NCBI RefSeq assembly: GCF_001735805.1
Contig: NZ_CP017248.1
Coordinates: 5,642,001-5,706,000, forward strand
Direction of reading: 5' to 3'
Length of the DNA stretch: 64,000 nt
DNA from: Streptomyces fodineus
GTDB lineage: Bacteria > Actinomycetota > Actinomycetes > Streptomycetales > Streptomycetaceae
Made by a program: the position numbers and the translations under genes. Below are positions 17,091 to 24,727 of the stretch, piece by piece; within the stretch, counting starts at the first letter, position 1, and each line of letters starts with the position of its first letter. The notes beneath the pieces were generated by a model, which saw nothing but the letters and a program-made list of their open reading frames with translations, was not told the DNA's origin and ran no database searches.

Positions 17091-17395
17091 TTGTCGAAGA
17101 CCGTCTCGGCCGCCTTGGCACCGTTGACGCCCTTGGTGGCCTTCAGGTGGGTCCCGAAGAGGTCGTTGGCCACCTGGCCGAGCCCCTTCGCCACGTACGG
17201 GCAGGCCGCGCGGCCGTGCACCACGGCCTTGCCCAGCAGGCTGCCGAAGCCGGCGGGCATCCTCGCGACGCCCGGCTGGACGGCCGCCGGAGCGGCGTGC
17301 ACCTGCGGCGCCGCGGCCTGCGCGGTCCCCTGCATGCTCAGCACGGCCGCGACACCAGCCGTGGCGATGCCCGCGACGGTGAACAGCTTCTTCAT
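17087..17395 (-). CDS. Small secreted peptide/protein, first gene of HTTM operon
   Basis: 102 residues with a textbook signal peptide (MKKLFTVAGIATAGVAAVLS, cleavage expected after AQA or AQAA near residue 27-28). The mature part starts Ala/Val/Pro-rich and then has a Gly-rich amphipathic stretch (FGSLLGKAVVHGRAACPYVA) with a single cysteine, Cys65, and a basic C-terminal third. AAGGAG lies five bases before the ATG. Its place ahead of DUF5819 and HTTM genes with 4-bp overlaps resembles sdpC-type toxin precursors, but I see no sequence match to SdpC. A secreted bacteriocin-like or signalling peptide is the working idea. Confidence 0.78.
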   Translation of the reverse strand: MKKLFTVAGIATAGVAAVLSMQGTAQAAAPQVHAAPAAVQPGVARMPAGFGSLLGKAVVHGRAACPYVAKGLGQVANDLFGTHLKATKGVNGAKAAETVFDK

Positions 17396-17409
17396 CTTCT
17401 CTCCTTATA

Positions 17410-17428
17410 CCTGCCGAATTTGGGCAGG
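17410..17428 (-). promoter_or_regulatory. Leader hairpin in front of the secreted-peptide gene
   Basis: CCTGCC-GAATTTG-GGCAGG forms a 6-bp stem with a 7-nt loop eight bases upstream of the AAGGAG ribosome binding site of the peptide gene. It would fold in the mRNA leader and could tune translation or stability of the operon. Confidence 0.35.
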
Positions 17429-17885
17429 GTTATCCGAGGGATAGAAGAGGGATGGAATGCCGGCAGCGCGGAAGCGTGCTGCCCGAATTTCCCCCTGTTG
17501 GCAACGGAGGCACTGTCGGCGTGTGGTCAGCAGGCCGTGTCCCCGTTGGCTGGATACTTTCACACCCGGAGCCGATGTTTCTCGCCAGTAACAACCCGCA
17601 CGACCGAAAATGATCAACGACATGGGCGATAGATGGCCAACATTGTCGAGAATTGAACTTTACTTCACTGTCAATTCCGGACAAATGGGGGCATGTCTGA
17701 GGTGGTTCCGAGCGGGGCAGGGGCGCACGCCACTCCGGCGTCCATCGGAGGGGGTTGGCTGAAAATGTACGCTCCCAGCCGGTCGGGATCGGAGAAACAC
17801 CTGCCTCCGGCCACCGGCTAGCGTGGCCAGCACGGACGACGCAGCGTGTCTCCGGTAACCCCGTACCGGCCTCAGCCACGGCTCA
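17429..17885. other. Intergenic region upstream of the peptide operon
   Basis: 457 bp between the operon leader and the IS element, without a supported gene. The part near 17560-17690 is noticeably more AT-rich than its surroundings (for example GAATTGAACTTTACTTCACT), consistent with the operon promoter. The IS element inserted about 490 bp from the peptide start. Confidence 0.4.
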
Positions 17886-17921
17886 CTAGTGTGATGCGCC
17901 TGAAATCGCAGGCTTAAGTCT
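17886..17921. repeat. Left terminal inverted repeat of the IS630 element
   Basis: 36 bp (including the TA target and its flanking C) identical in inverted orientation to 19274-19309. The transposase stop codon at 17914-17916 lies inside this repeat, so the element has essentially no spare sequence on this side. Confidence 0.92.
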
Positions 17922-19306
17922 CTCGCTGATTTTCGGTGGCTGGCGGAGTGAGCTTGGTGAGGTAGTCGGCGAGGGATTTGAGGATCTCGTCGGCGGTCTT
18001 GGTCCAGGTGAAGGGCCGGGGGTTCTCGTTCCATGAGTCGATCCAGGCCCTGATGTCCTCCTCCAGCGCCTTCACCGAGGTGTGGACGCCTCGGCGGATG
18101 AGCTTGTCGGTGAGCAGGCCGAACCACCGCTCGACCTGGTTGATCCAGGAAGAGCCGGTCGGAGTGCAGTGGACATGGAAGCGGGGGTGCTTGCCGAGCC
18201 AGGTCTTGATCTCGGGGGTGTTGTGGGTGGCGTAGTTGTCACACACCAGGTGCACATCGAGCCCGGCAGGAACCGCCTTGTCTATCGTGACCAGAAACTT
18301 CTTGAACTCGACGGCCCGGTGGCGGCGGTGCAGTTCACCGATGACAGTGCCGTCGGCGATGTTGAAGGCGGCGAACAGGCTGGTGATGCCGTGTCGCAGG
18401 TAGTCGTGGGTGCGCCGTTCGGGCATGCCCGGCATCATCGGCAGCACCGGCTGCGAGCGGTCCAGCGCCTGAATCTGGCTCTTCTCGTCCACGCACAACA
18501 CCACGGCTTTCTCCGGCGGGTTGTGGTACAGGCCGACGACGTCGACGACCTTCGCGACGAACTGCGGGTCGGTGGAGAGCTTGAAGGCGTCCTGCAGGTG
18601 CGGCTTGAGGTCGAACTTCTTCCAGATCCGCCCGATGGTGGACTTCGACAGCCCGGTGCGGGCGGCCATGGAGGCCCGCGACCAGTGGGTGTCCTGGCCC
18701 GGGGCGGATTCCAGCGTCGCGACGACCACGTCCTCGACCTGGTCGAGCAGGATGGACGGCGGCCGGCCGGGCCGCGGCTCGTCGACCAGACCGTCCAGCC
18801 GCCGCTTGACGAACCGGGCCCGCCAGCGGTTCACCGACTGCTCGCTCACCCCGAGCTCGGCCGCCACCTGCTTGTTCGTCCCGCCCTCCGCGCACCGCAG
18901 CACGATCCTCGCGCGCAGAGCCAAAAACTGCGCGGTCTTCGCGCGCCTCGCCCAACGCGTCAGCTGAGCCCGTTCGTCATCACTGAGCACCAGCTCCGAC
19001 TTGCGTCGGCCCGGCCGCGGCTCATCCGCAAGCCCGGCCATCCGCCGGGCAGCAAACCGCGAGCGCCACTTCCTCACCGTGTCCGCGGTTACCTTGAACT
19101 CCGCCGCCACACGCGTATTCGGCTTCCCATCCGCACACGCCAAGACGATGCGTGCCCGCTCGGCGAGACGGGGCGCCACTGCCCCGCCCGCCCAGCGCAA
19201 CAACTCGGCGCGCTCCTCATCGGACAGCACAACTTCGACGGCACGAGGACCCCGAGACATGAAAACAGGCTACAGACTTAAGCCTGCGATTTCAGGCGCA
19301 TCACAC
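17889..19306. mobile_element. Complete IS630-family insertion sequence
   Basis: A 1418-bp element bounded by near-perfect terminal inverted repeats and flanked on both sides by TA (17887-17888 and 19307-19308), the target duplication of IS630/Tc1 elements. It carries one transposase gene and appears intact. Outside sequence joins as CAC-TA-GCTG, showing the original TA target. Confidence 0.92.
17914..19260 (-). CDS. IS630-family transposase
   Basis: 448 residues. The N-terminus holds two homologous helix-turn-helix modules, roughly residues 8-85 and 88-165, each ending in a Leu-Xaa-Asp-Glu-Pro-Arg-Pro-Gly-Arg motif (LADEPRPGR, LVDEPRPGR). The catalytic DDE domain follows: VLCVDEKSQIQ (first Asp), LVCDNYATHNTP (second Asp) and WINQVERWFGLL (Glu), the IS630 pattern. 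Full-length without frameshift, so probably active. The duplicated HTH makes it longer than a typical 340-residue IS630 transposase. Confidence 0.95.
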   Translation of the reverse strand: MSRGPRAVEVVLSDEERAELLRWAGGAVAPRLAERARIVLACADGKPNTRVAAEFKVTADTVRKWRSRFAARRMAGLADEPRPGRRKSELVLSDDERAQLTRWARRAKTAQFLALRARIVLRCAEGGTNKQVAAELGVSEQSVNRWRARFVKRRLDGLVDEPRPGRPPSILLDQVEDVVVATLESAPGQDTHWSRASMAARTGLSKSTIGRIWKKFDLKPHLQDAFKLSTDPQFVAKVVDVVGLYHNPPEKAVVLCVDEKSQIQALDRSQPVLPMMPGMPERRTHDYLRHGITSLFAAFNIADGTVIGELHRRHRAVEFKKFLVTIDKAVPAGLDVHLVCDNYATHNTPEIKTWLGKHPRFHVHCTPTGSSWINQVERWFGLLTDKLIRRGVHTSVKALEEDIRAWIDSWNENPRPFTWTKTADEILKSLADYLTKLTPPATENQRET

Positions 19307-19309
19307 TAG
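19274..19309. repeat. Right terminal inverted repeat of the IS630 element
   Basis: Perfect inverted copy of 17886-17921. It sits 13 bp upstream of the transposase start and likely includes the transposase promoter. Confidence 0.92.
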
Positions 19310-19565
19310 CTGACATCGGTGCGTTGACCAGCTCTCGGGGCTTCGGCCTGTGCGATGCGGCGGCCGTGTTCGGCAGCTCGTAGAAGTGACTGGGCTACCC
19401 GTCCGGCGTCGTCGGGGTGCAGGCAAGTCTCCTGGGTCCACAGCACTGCCAGTTGCACGGCGCCGTTCAGCGGGTTCGTTGCTACGTCTACCTCGACGCC
19501 GTTGCCGGTGGCGTCGGGACCTCCAGGTCCAGATCGCTGCTGTAGGCGCTCATCTGACTGAGCAT
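19306..19565 (-). pseudogene. Small hypothetical gene with a probable one-base frameshift
   Basis: From ATG 19565 (or 19553) one frame reads MLSQMSAYSSDLDLEVP. The next frame continues with coding-like ATGNGVEVDVATNPLNGAVQ and runs to a TAG. A single missing base in the CCC run near 19520 would join them into an ~86-residue protein. The TAG stop is formed at the TA target site of the IS630 element, which therefore inserted exactly at this gene's end. Function unknown; its place beside a decayed integrase suggests a mobile-element accessory gene. Confidence 0.45.
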
Positions 19566-19656
19566 GCAGGAAGCCCGGCTTCAGGGGCGAGGCCGCACCT
19601 TCGTCATCAGCTGAGACGTGACGCGGTGGATCGAGGTTTGAATTCCAGAGCACAGG

Positions 19657-20101
19657 GTGGGAGTTACCTGTACGACGACGATCCCAAGAGCCGCCGCCGT
19701 CGCCGCGCCGTCCCGCTGCCTGCCCTCTGTATCGCCCCCCTGCGCTGGCAGCGCATACGGTAGGCAGCTGCCCGCGCGAAGGCGGGGGAGAAGTGGCAGG
19801 AGTCCGCGTACGTCTTCACTACCCGGACCGGCCGCCTGGTCGAGCCGCGCAGCTCTCTCGCTCCTTCACCCGCGTCGCCCAGTCCGCCGGCCTCCGCGTC
19901 ATCCGACTGCACGACGCCCGCCACGGCACGGCCACGCTCCTCACGGCGGCAGGAGTCGCGCCCCGCGTCGTGATGGAGATCCTGGGCCACTCCCGGATCA
20001 GCATCACCATGGACGTCTACACCCACGTCGTCCAGGACACGCAACGCGAGGCCATGAGCCACATGTACCGGCTGTTGCGGAAGCGCCCTGGTCGTCAGTG
20101 A
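19657..20101 (+). pseudogene. Decayed tyrosine recombinase (integrase), C-terminal half
   Basis: The C-terminal catalytic domain is readable: VIRLHDARHGTATLLTAAGV, VVMEILGHSRISITMDVYTH with the HxxR block, the LGHS histidine and the nucleophilic Tyr. Upstream the homology continues in another frame (RRRRRAVPLPALCIAPLRWQ, then EKWQESAYVFTTRTGRLVEP). I see an in-frame TAG at 19761-19763 where a Gln codon is expected and a frameshift around 19850, and nothing recognisable before about 19657. So the gene is truncated and doubly broken. It lies 79 bp from the 3' end of tRNA-Arg, the usual attachment site of such integrases. Confidence 0.8.
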
Positions 20102-20129
20102 CCGCGCTCGTTGATGTCAGCTGTAGATG

Positions 20130-20175
20130 TCAGAGGGGCCTCACCTACCAAAATCGGTAGGTGAGGCCCCTCTGA
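20130..20175. terminator. Long perfect hairpin terminator after tRNA-Arg
   Basis: 20-bp perfect stem (20130-20149 with 20156-20175) and a 6-nt loop containing AAAA, starting 5 bp beyond the tRNA 3' end. It would terminate tRNA transcription on the minus strand and serve the integrase remnant from the other side. Confidence 0.85.
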
Positions 20176-20180
20176 ACTGG

Positions 20181-20253
20181 TGCCCCCGGCAGGATTCGAA
20201 CCTGCGACACCCGCTTTAGGAGAGCGGTGCTCTATCCCCTGAGCTACGAAGGC
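20181..20253 (-). tRNA. tRNA-Arg (anticodon CCT)
   Basis: 73 nt folding into a full cloverleaf on the minus strand: acceptor GCCTTCG/CGGGGGC, D arm GCTC...GAGC, anticodon stem CCGCT/AGCGG with loop CTCCTAA (anticodon CCT), T arm GCAGG-TTCGAAT-CCTGC and discriminator A. CCA is not encoded. The 3' half faces the integrase remnant, a classical attachment-site setting. Confidence 0.96.
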
Positions 20254-20445
20254 ATCTCTTGATCAAGCCCTGAGCGGCCCGGGGCCGGTTGCTGCGGTGG
20301 GGACACGGGCTCAGCCCGCGGCGCACGCCACAGCGCCCGCCAGGGCGCTCGATCCACAGGGTACCGGATCGGGGCTCGGGCGGGCGCTGGTGTCGGGGAG
20401 CAGGGTGGGAGAGGTGGTCAGGCCGTGTGGCTCAGCAGGGGCCCC

Positions 20446-20697
20446 TCATCGGCTTCCCTCCTTCATGACGAGAGCGGGCAACAGGTTCGGCTGGGCGGTG
20501 GCCGGCTCTCCCATGCGAACGGTGAGCTGTTGGAACAGGGCGAGTTGGTGTGGGGCCGGCCCTGAGGCCGTGCGGGCCGCAGCCACCGGGGTGCCGGACG
20601 CGGCCCCCTCCCGGTAGAGGACGGCCAGCGCGTCCCGGAGGGCGCGGTCCGCCTCCGTCCCTGCCGGGGCCGCGCCCCAGCGGGTGTGCGGGAACAT
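20446..20697 (-). CDS. Hypothetical ORF, doubtful
   Basis: 83 codons with reasonable residue composition (RDALAVLYREGAASGTPVAA, LALFQQLTVRMGEPATAQPN) but no recognised domain and no clear ribosome binding site. It lies among pseudogenes between tRNA-Arg and the acyl-CoA dehydrogenase relic. It could be a fragment of a larger lost gene. Confidence 0.3.
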   Translation of the reverse strand: MFPHTRWGAAPAGTEADRALRDALAVLYREGAASGTPVAAARTASGPAPHQLALFQQLTVRMGEPATAQPNLLPALVMKEGSR

Positions 20698-20701
20698 CGG
20701 G

Positions 20702-21177
20702 GTCTACCAGGCGGACATCCCCCGATCGGCCGTCCTGGAACTCGGTCCGGGCGGCGACCCGGCCGCCGTCTGGCGGGAAGTCCTGGCAACCGCTTGGTCC
20801 GGGCAAGCCGCTATCTGATCGGTCTGGCGAGCGGGGCGCCTGACGCGGCCGTTCAGTACGCCAAGAGCCGGCGCCAGTTCGGCCGGCCGCTCGGCCGGAT
20901 CCCGTCGATCGCCTTCCGCCTCGCCGCGAGCCGCGCGCGGGTGCACGCGACACGCCTGCTCGTGCGGGACACCGCGGCGCGCGCCGGACAAGGGCGAGCC
21001 CATCGGGACGGCGGCACCGGGGCTCTCGCCCTCGCGGCGGAGGTGAGCCGCACCGTGACCGGCGAAGCGGTCCACGTACACGGCGCCTTCGGGATGACGC
21101 TGCAGGTGGGCATGGAGAGCATCTGGCTGGGGGCGGTGCCGGAGCCGCGGCGGTTCAGCACGAGGGGACGTGGGTGA
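20702..21177 (+). pseudogene. Acyl-CoA dehydrogenase fragment, frameshifted
   Basis: The frame ending at 21177 reads AAVQYAKSRRQFGRPLGRIP, the conserved core helix of acyl-CoA dehydrogenases, and later EAVHVHGAFGMT from the C-terminal helical domain. Upstream, matching sequence lies in another frame (VYQADIPRSAVLELGPGGDP) and breaks near 20810. The N-terminal substrate-binding part is missing. Start and frame are both lost, so it is non-functional. It overlaps the end of the convergent double IclR gene by 23 bp. Confidence 0.7.
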
Positions 21178-22816
21178 AGCGGGAGGCCGTGTGGAGATCT
21201 CTTTGAATGCGGTCGGCGGTGGTGCGCAGGGCTGGGAGGACTTCGCGGACGCAGGCGTCGGGGGTGCGTCGGGCCGCGTGGGTGGCTACGTTCAGCGCGG
21301 CGACCGCACGGCCGCTCCGGTCCCGTACCGGTACGGCGATGGACCGCAGGCCCGCTTCCAGTTCCTCGTCGACCAGGGCGTATCCCTGGGCGCGGACCTC
21401 GGCCAGGGGCGGTGGGAGGGGGGACGTGGTGTCCGCCAGGAGGACACGGCCGAGGGACGTCGCGGCGGCGGGCAGGCGGGCGCCGACCGTGATGCGCACG
21501 GTCAGTACCCGGCTCGTGCCCGCCCCGGCGGTGTACTGGATCTCCGTCCCGTCGGCTGTGAGGACCGCCAGGGCCGTCGGCTCGTGCAAGCGGTCCGTGA
21601 GGGCGCGGAGGTGCGGCTCGGCCAGGCGCGGGAGTGTGGTCCGGGACAGGGGTGGGAAGCCGAGGTCCAGGACGCGCGGGGTGAGGGCGAAGGTGCGGTC
21701 GGGGAGCGCGCGGACCAGGCCGAGGTGTTCGTGGGTGAGCAGCGCGCGGCGGGCCGTGGCCCGGGCCAGGCCGGTCGCCCGTGCCACCTCGGTCAGGGAC
21801 AGCGCCGAGCGGCCCTCGCCGAAAGCGGCCGGCACGGTCAGGCCGCGTGCCAGTGACTCCACGAAGTCCCGGCCCAGCTGGTGCTTGGACGCCGTCGTCC
21901 AGGTCGCCAGGCCCGAGGGCGGCGGGCCGGGCTCGGGCGGCGGTGCCGTGCGCAGGTCGGACTCCATCGCCGTCACCGCCGTACGAAGGCGTGGCAGCAG
22001 GCTCGTGCGCAGGCCGGCCGCGGAGTGCCGGCTCGTGTGACTGACCACGCTCGCCACGCAGGCCAGGCGGCCGGTGCCCGGGTCCCGTACCGGTACGGAC
22101 ACGGCGACCAGGCCCGGTTCGATCAGCTGGTCGTCCACCGCGAAGCCCTCCCGGCGCGCCCGCTCCACCCGTTCCGCGAAGGCGGAGTCGCTCAAGGCGG
22201 GGCTGCTCAAGGCGGGGTCGCTCAAGGTGGGGTCGCCGGTGGGTGTCTGCCGGGCGGGTACGGCGGGGAAGGTGGCGTCCGTCGGGTCCGCCGCGCGGCG
22301 GGCGCGCCAGCGTGTCCAGTCCGGCCCCGTCCACTCGGTCGCGAACAGCGGCCCCGGCGCGGTGCGTTCGGCCGGGAGCAGGTCGCCGATGCGGAAGCTC
22401 ACGGACATCGCGCGGCGGCGGGTGGCCTGGTGGATGAAACGGATGCCGTCGAGGTCGGCGACCGCGAGCGACACCGACTCGTCCAACTCGTCGGCGAGGG
22501 CGTCGGCGCGGGCGTCGAGCAGCGCGGGCAGTCGCAGGGCGGCGAGGTAGGCGTTGCCCAGCTCCATGACGCCGGGGGTGAGGACGACGTCCCGGCCGTC
22601 GAGGCGGACGTAGCCCATGCGGGAGAGGGTCGCGGTGATCCGGTCGACCGTGGAGCGGGCGAGTCCGGTGACCCGTTCCAGCGCGCTCGGGCTCAGCGTG
22701 CCGCCCGCCTCGGTCAGCCGCCGCAGTACACCGACCCCGCGCAGCAACGGCCCGACCGCTTCCCCCGCCTCGACACGGGCGTCGGCATCCAGCGCGGTCG
22801 CACTCTTCGCGGGCAT
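21155..22816 (-). CDS. IclR-family regulator with two tandem IclR modules
   Basis: 553 residues from ATG 22816 (GGAG five bases upstream). Residues about 25-290 form one complete IclR protein: winged helix (LSPSALERVTGLARSTVDRI) and effector domain with IGDLLP and IEPGLVAVSVPV. Residues about 305-550 repeat the plan: helix-turn-helix (LSLTEVARATGLARATARRA) and effector domain with VGARLPAAATSLGRVLLAD and AGLRSIAVPVRDRSG. PcaR/PobR-like single IclR proteins regulate aromatic degradation; this fused form could act as an intramolecular dimer. A degenerate 15-bp repeat encodes the LSDPALSSPALSDSAF linker. No adjacent pathway reveals a target. Confidence 0.88.
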   Translation of the reverse strand: MPAKSATALDADARVEAGEAVGPLLRGVGVLRRLTEAGGTLSPSALERVTGLARSTVDRITATLSRMGYVRLDGRDVVLTPGVMELGNAYLAALRLPALLDARADALADELDESVSLAVADLDGIRFIHQATRRRAMSVSFRIGDLLPAERTAPGPLFATEWTGPDWTRWRARRAADPTDATFPAVPARQTPTGDPTLSDPALSSPALSDSAFAERVERARREGFAVDDQLIEPGLVAVSVPVRDPGTGRLACVASVVSHTSRHSAAGLRTSLLPRLRTAVTAMESDLRTAPPPEPGPPPSGLATWTTASKHQLGRDFVESLARGLTVPAAFGEGRSALSLTEVARATGLARATARRALLTHEHLGLVRALPDRTFALTPRVLDLGFPPLSRTTLPRLAEPHLRALTDRLHEPTALAVLTADGTEIQYTAGAGTSRVLTVRITVGARLPAAATSLGRVLLADTTSPLPPPLAEVRAQGYALVDEELEAGLRSIAVPVRDRSGRAVAALNVATHAARRTPDACVREVLPALRTTADRIQRDLHTASRFTHVPSC

Positions 22817-22939
22817 CGGCTCTCCGGTACGGCATTCGGGCAGGCCTACGTTAATCCCCACCCACCGGCTACGGGCTCCCCCAACTCCGTCCACCACCCT
22901 GCCAAGCTACGAGCCCCCGCCTGCCCGCGGTTCCCCGGC

Positions 22940-23173
22940 TCCGTCAGCCGTCAGCCGTCAGCCGTCGGTCGCCTGCCGCTTCCCGGCTCCGTCAGCCGCC
23001 GTCCGGCTGACTCCGTCCGTCTGCCGCCGGCCCCGCCGGCCCTTCCGGCTCCGTCGCTCCCCGCCCGCCGACTCCGTCTGCCACCCGCCAGCCACTTACA
23101 CTCTCCGCCTGCCGCCTGCCGCCTGCCGCCTGCCGCCTGCCGCCTGCCGCCTGCCGCCTGCCGCCTGCCGCCT
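22940..23173. repeat. 7-bp (heptamer) tandem repeat region
   Basis: The 674-bp gap between the IclR and M6 genes is C-rich and low in complexity. It includes GTCAGCC repeated three times near 22942-22968, degenerate copies after it, and about 9.9 exact copies of CCGCCTG at 23105-23173. A 7-bp period is not a multiple of three, so the region is not a coding repeat. I see no gene in 22817-23491. Confidence 0.85.
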
Positions 23174-23491
23174 ACCGTCGGTCGCCTGCCGTCGCTCCCC
23201 GCGTGGCTCACTCCGCCCGTCGCCGCCAGCCCGCGTGCCGTTTGAAGGCTCCGCCCGGCGCCTGTCGCCCTCCAGGCTCAGCCGCCCCGTCCGCTGTCCG
23301 CCGCCCGCCCGTGGTCTGTAGCCCGCCCGCCGCCCACGGCCCTCCCCCCAGTTCAGTCGCCCCTTTCTCCACTGACCGCCACCCGTTGCCGACAAGCCTC
23401 CGTCCGGTGCGCGCTGCCCATCGCCCGCAAGTACCGACCCCCACCCCGCCCCGCGCACGCCATCCGCAAGCTCCGCCCTCGCCCCTCCCCC

Positions 23492-24727
23492 CTATCGCCG
23501 TGTCACCCGCACCCGATAGCTGCCGCCCTCGTCCTTCCCGATCACCTCCACGGTGATCCCATGGCGGGGGTCCTTGAAGGATTCGCCGGGGGAGAAGGGG
23601 GCGTCGGAAAGTTCCGAGTGGACGTTGGGGCTGCGGGTGCAGCCGCCGCTGCCCCGGTGGCTGTCGTAGACCGTGACCGGACCGCGTCCGGTGTCGATCG
23701 TGCCGTCCACCTTGTAGATCAGCACGCCAGGCCGGCACACCTCCTCGTCGTTGCCGCCCTGCTCCCGCACCTCCACCGCGTACGAACTCTGCGCGTTGAC
23801 GGGGACGAGGACCAGCTTGCCGCCGCCCGGCTTGTACAGCGGCGTCAGCGCGTACTCGACACTGCCGCGTGTCGCCGCGCAGCCCACCTGGGAGGCGTCC
23901 AGCCAGCCCAGTTTCCACTTGTGCCAGGCCAGCAGATCGTTGTTGGCCCCCCAGTCCTCGCTCATGATGTCCCAGTGCCCGACCGCGCCCCCGCCCTCCT
24001 GCGTGTACAGGTCGGGCAGGCCGAAGGTGTGGCTGTTCTCGTGCGGCAGCACCCGGTAGCCGGTGTGGTCGTAGGAGCCGGAGCCGTCGTCCTGCCGGGA
24101 GTAGATGAAGGAGGCGTTCGAGACGGGGACGCCGTCGGCGACCGGGGCGTCGCCGTTGCCCGCGAAGGTCACGGACAGGACCGTGTCCAGGGCGGAGGGG
24201 CCGGCGTTCGGTGTGACCAGGACGTTGAGGATGTCGTACGCGCGGAAGTCCACCATAGGGTCGGCCGCGGCCACGATGTCCTGCACCAGCTTCCGGTAGC
24301 CGGGCTCGAAGGGCGCGCCGCGCTCTATGCCGTAGCCCTTGAAGGGTTTGGGCAGCCGCAGCCAGGTGGTGATCGGCGTCTCCGGACGGTAGTCCAGGCG
24401 GCCGTACGACGCGGTGCGGAACCACTCCTGGGTCTGCGGGAAGAACTCGTGGAAGCGGTCCATGGCGCTGCCCTGCCCCGGCGCGTCGGAGAAGTCGACC
24501 ATCAGGGTCAGGGCGTGGAGCGTGCCCGTGGAGTGGGCGTAACCGTGCGGGGTGGGCAGGCCCTCGGTCATCTGTACGTCGAGACCGCCGTGGACGGTAC
24601 AGGGGCCGAGGGCGGAGGAGCGGGCCACGCCGATGGGCCCGGCGGTGGTGGGCGCCGGCAGGTGTCCGGTCCCGGCCGAGGTACTGATCGCGAGGGTCAG
24701 CACGGTCACCACGGCGAGAGTGGCCAT
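23492..24727 (-). CDS. M6-type secreted metalloprotease domain protein
   Basis: 411 residues from ATG 24727, which puts a hydrophobic signal segment (TLAVVTVLTLAISTSAG) directly at the N-terminus. The zinc motif is HENSHTFGLPD (His229, Glu230, His233, Asp239), the immune-inhibitor-A/M6 pattern, followed by GHWDIMSEDWG, the expected Met-turn region. It is predicted to be exported. Two disulfide-capable Cys pairs are visible (CTVHGG, VGCAA; EEVCRPG, GGCTRS). The frame stays open upstream through a repeat region, but those residues have poor codon bias. The preceding Lys/Ala-rich ORF overlaps its start by 22 bp. Confidence 0.85.
   Translation of the reverse strand: MATLAVVTVLTLAISTSAGTGHLPAPTTAGPIGVARSSALGPCTVHGGLDVQMTEGLPTPHGYAHSTGTLHALTLMVDFSDAPGQGSAMDRFHEFFPQTQEWFRTASYGRLDYRPETPITTWLRLPKPFKGYGIERGAPFEPGYRKLVQDIVAAADPMVDFRAYDILNVLVTPNAGPSALDTVLSVTFAGNGDAPVADGVPVSNASFIYSRQDDGSGSYDHTGYRVLPHENSHTFGLPDLYTQEGGGAVGHWDIMSEDWGANNDLLAWHKWKLGWLDASQVGCAATRGSVEYALTPLYKPGGGKLVLVPVNAQSSYAVEVREQGGNDEEVCRPGVLIYKVDGTIDTGRGPVTVYDSHRGSGGCTRSPNVHSELSDAPFSPGESFKDPRHGITVEVIGKDEGGSYRVRVTRR

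Noticed and set aside
20446..20697. Firm functional call for the ORF after tRNA-Arg
   Set aside because: No recognisable domain and surrounded by pseudogenes; kept only as a doubtful ORF.
23105..23173. Heptamer array as a CRISPR or coding repeat
   Set aside because: No spacers; 7-bp period breaks any reading frame.
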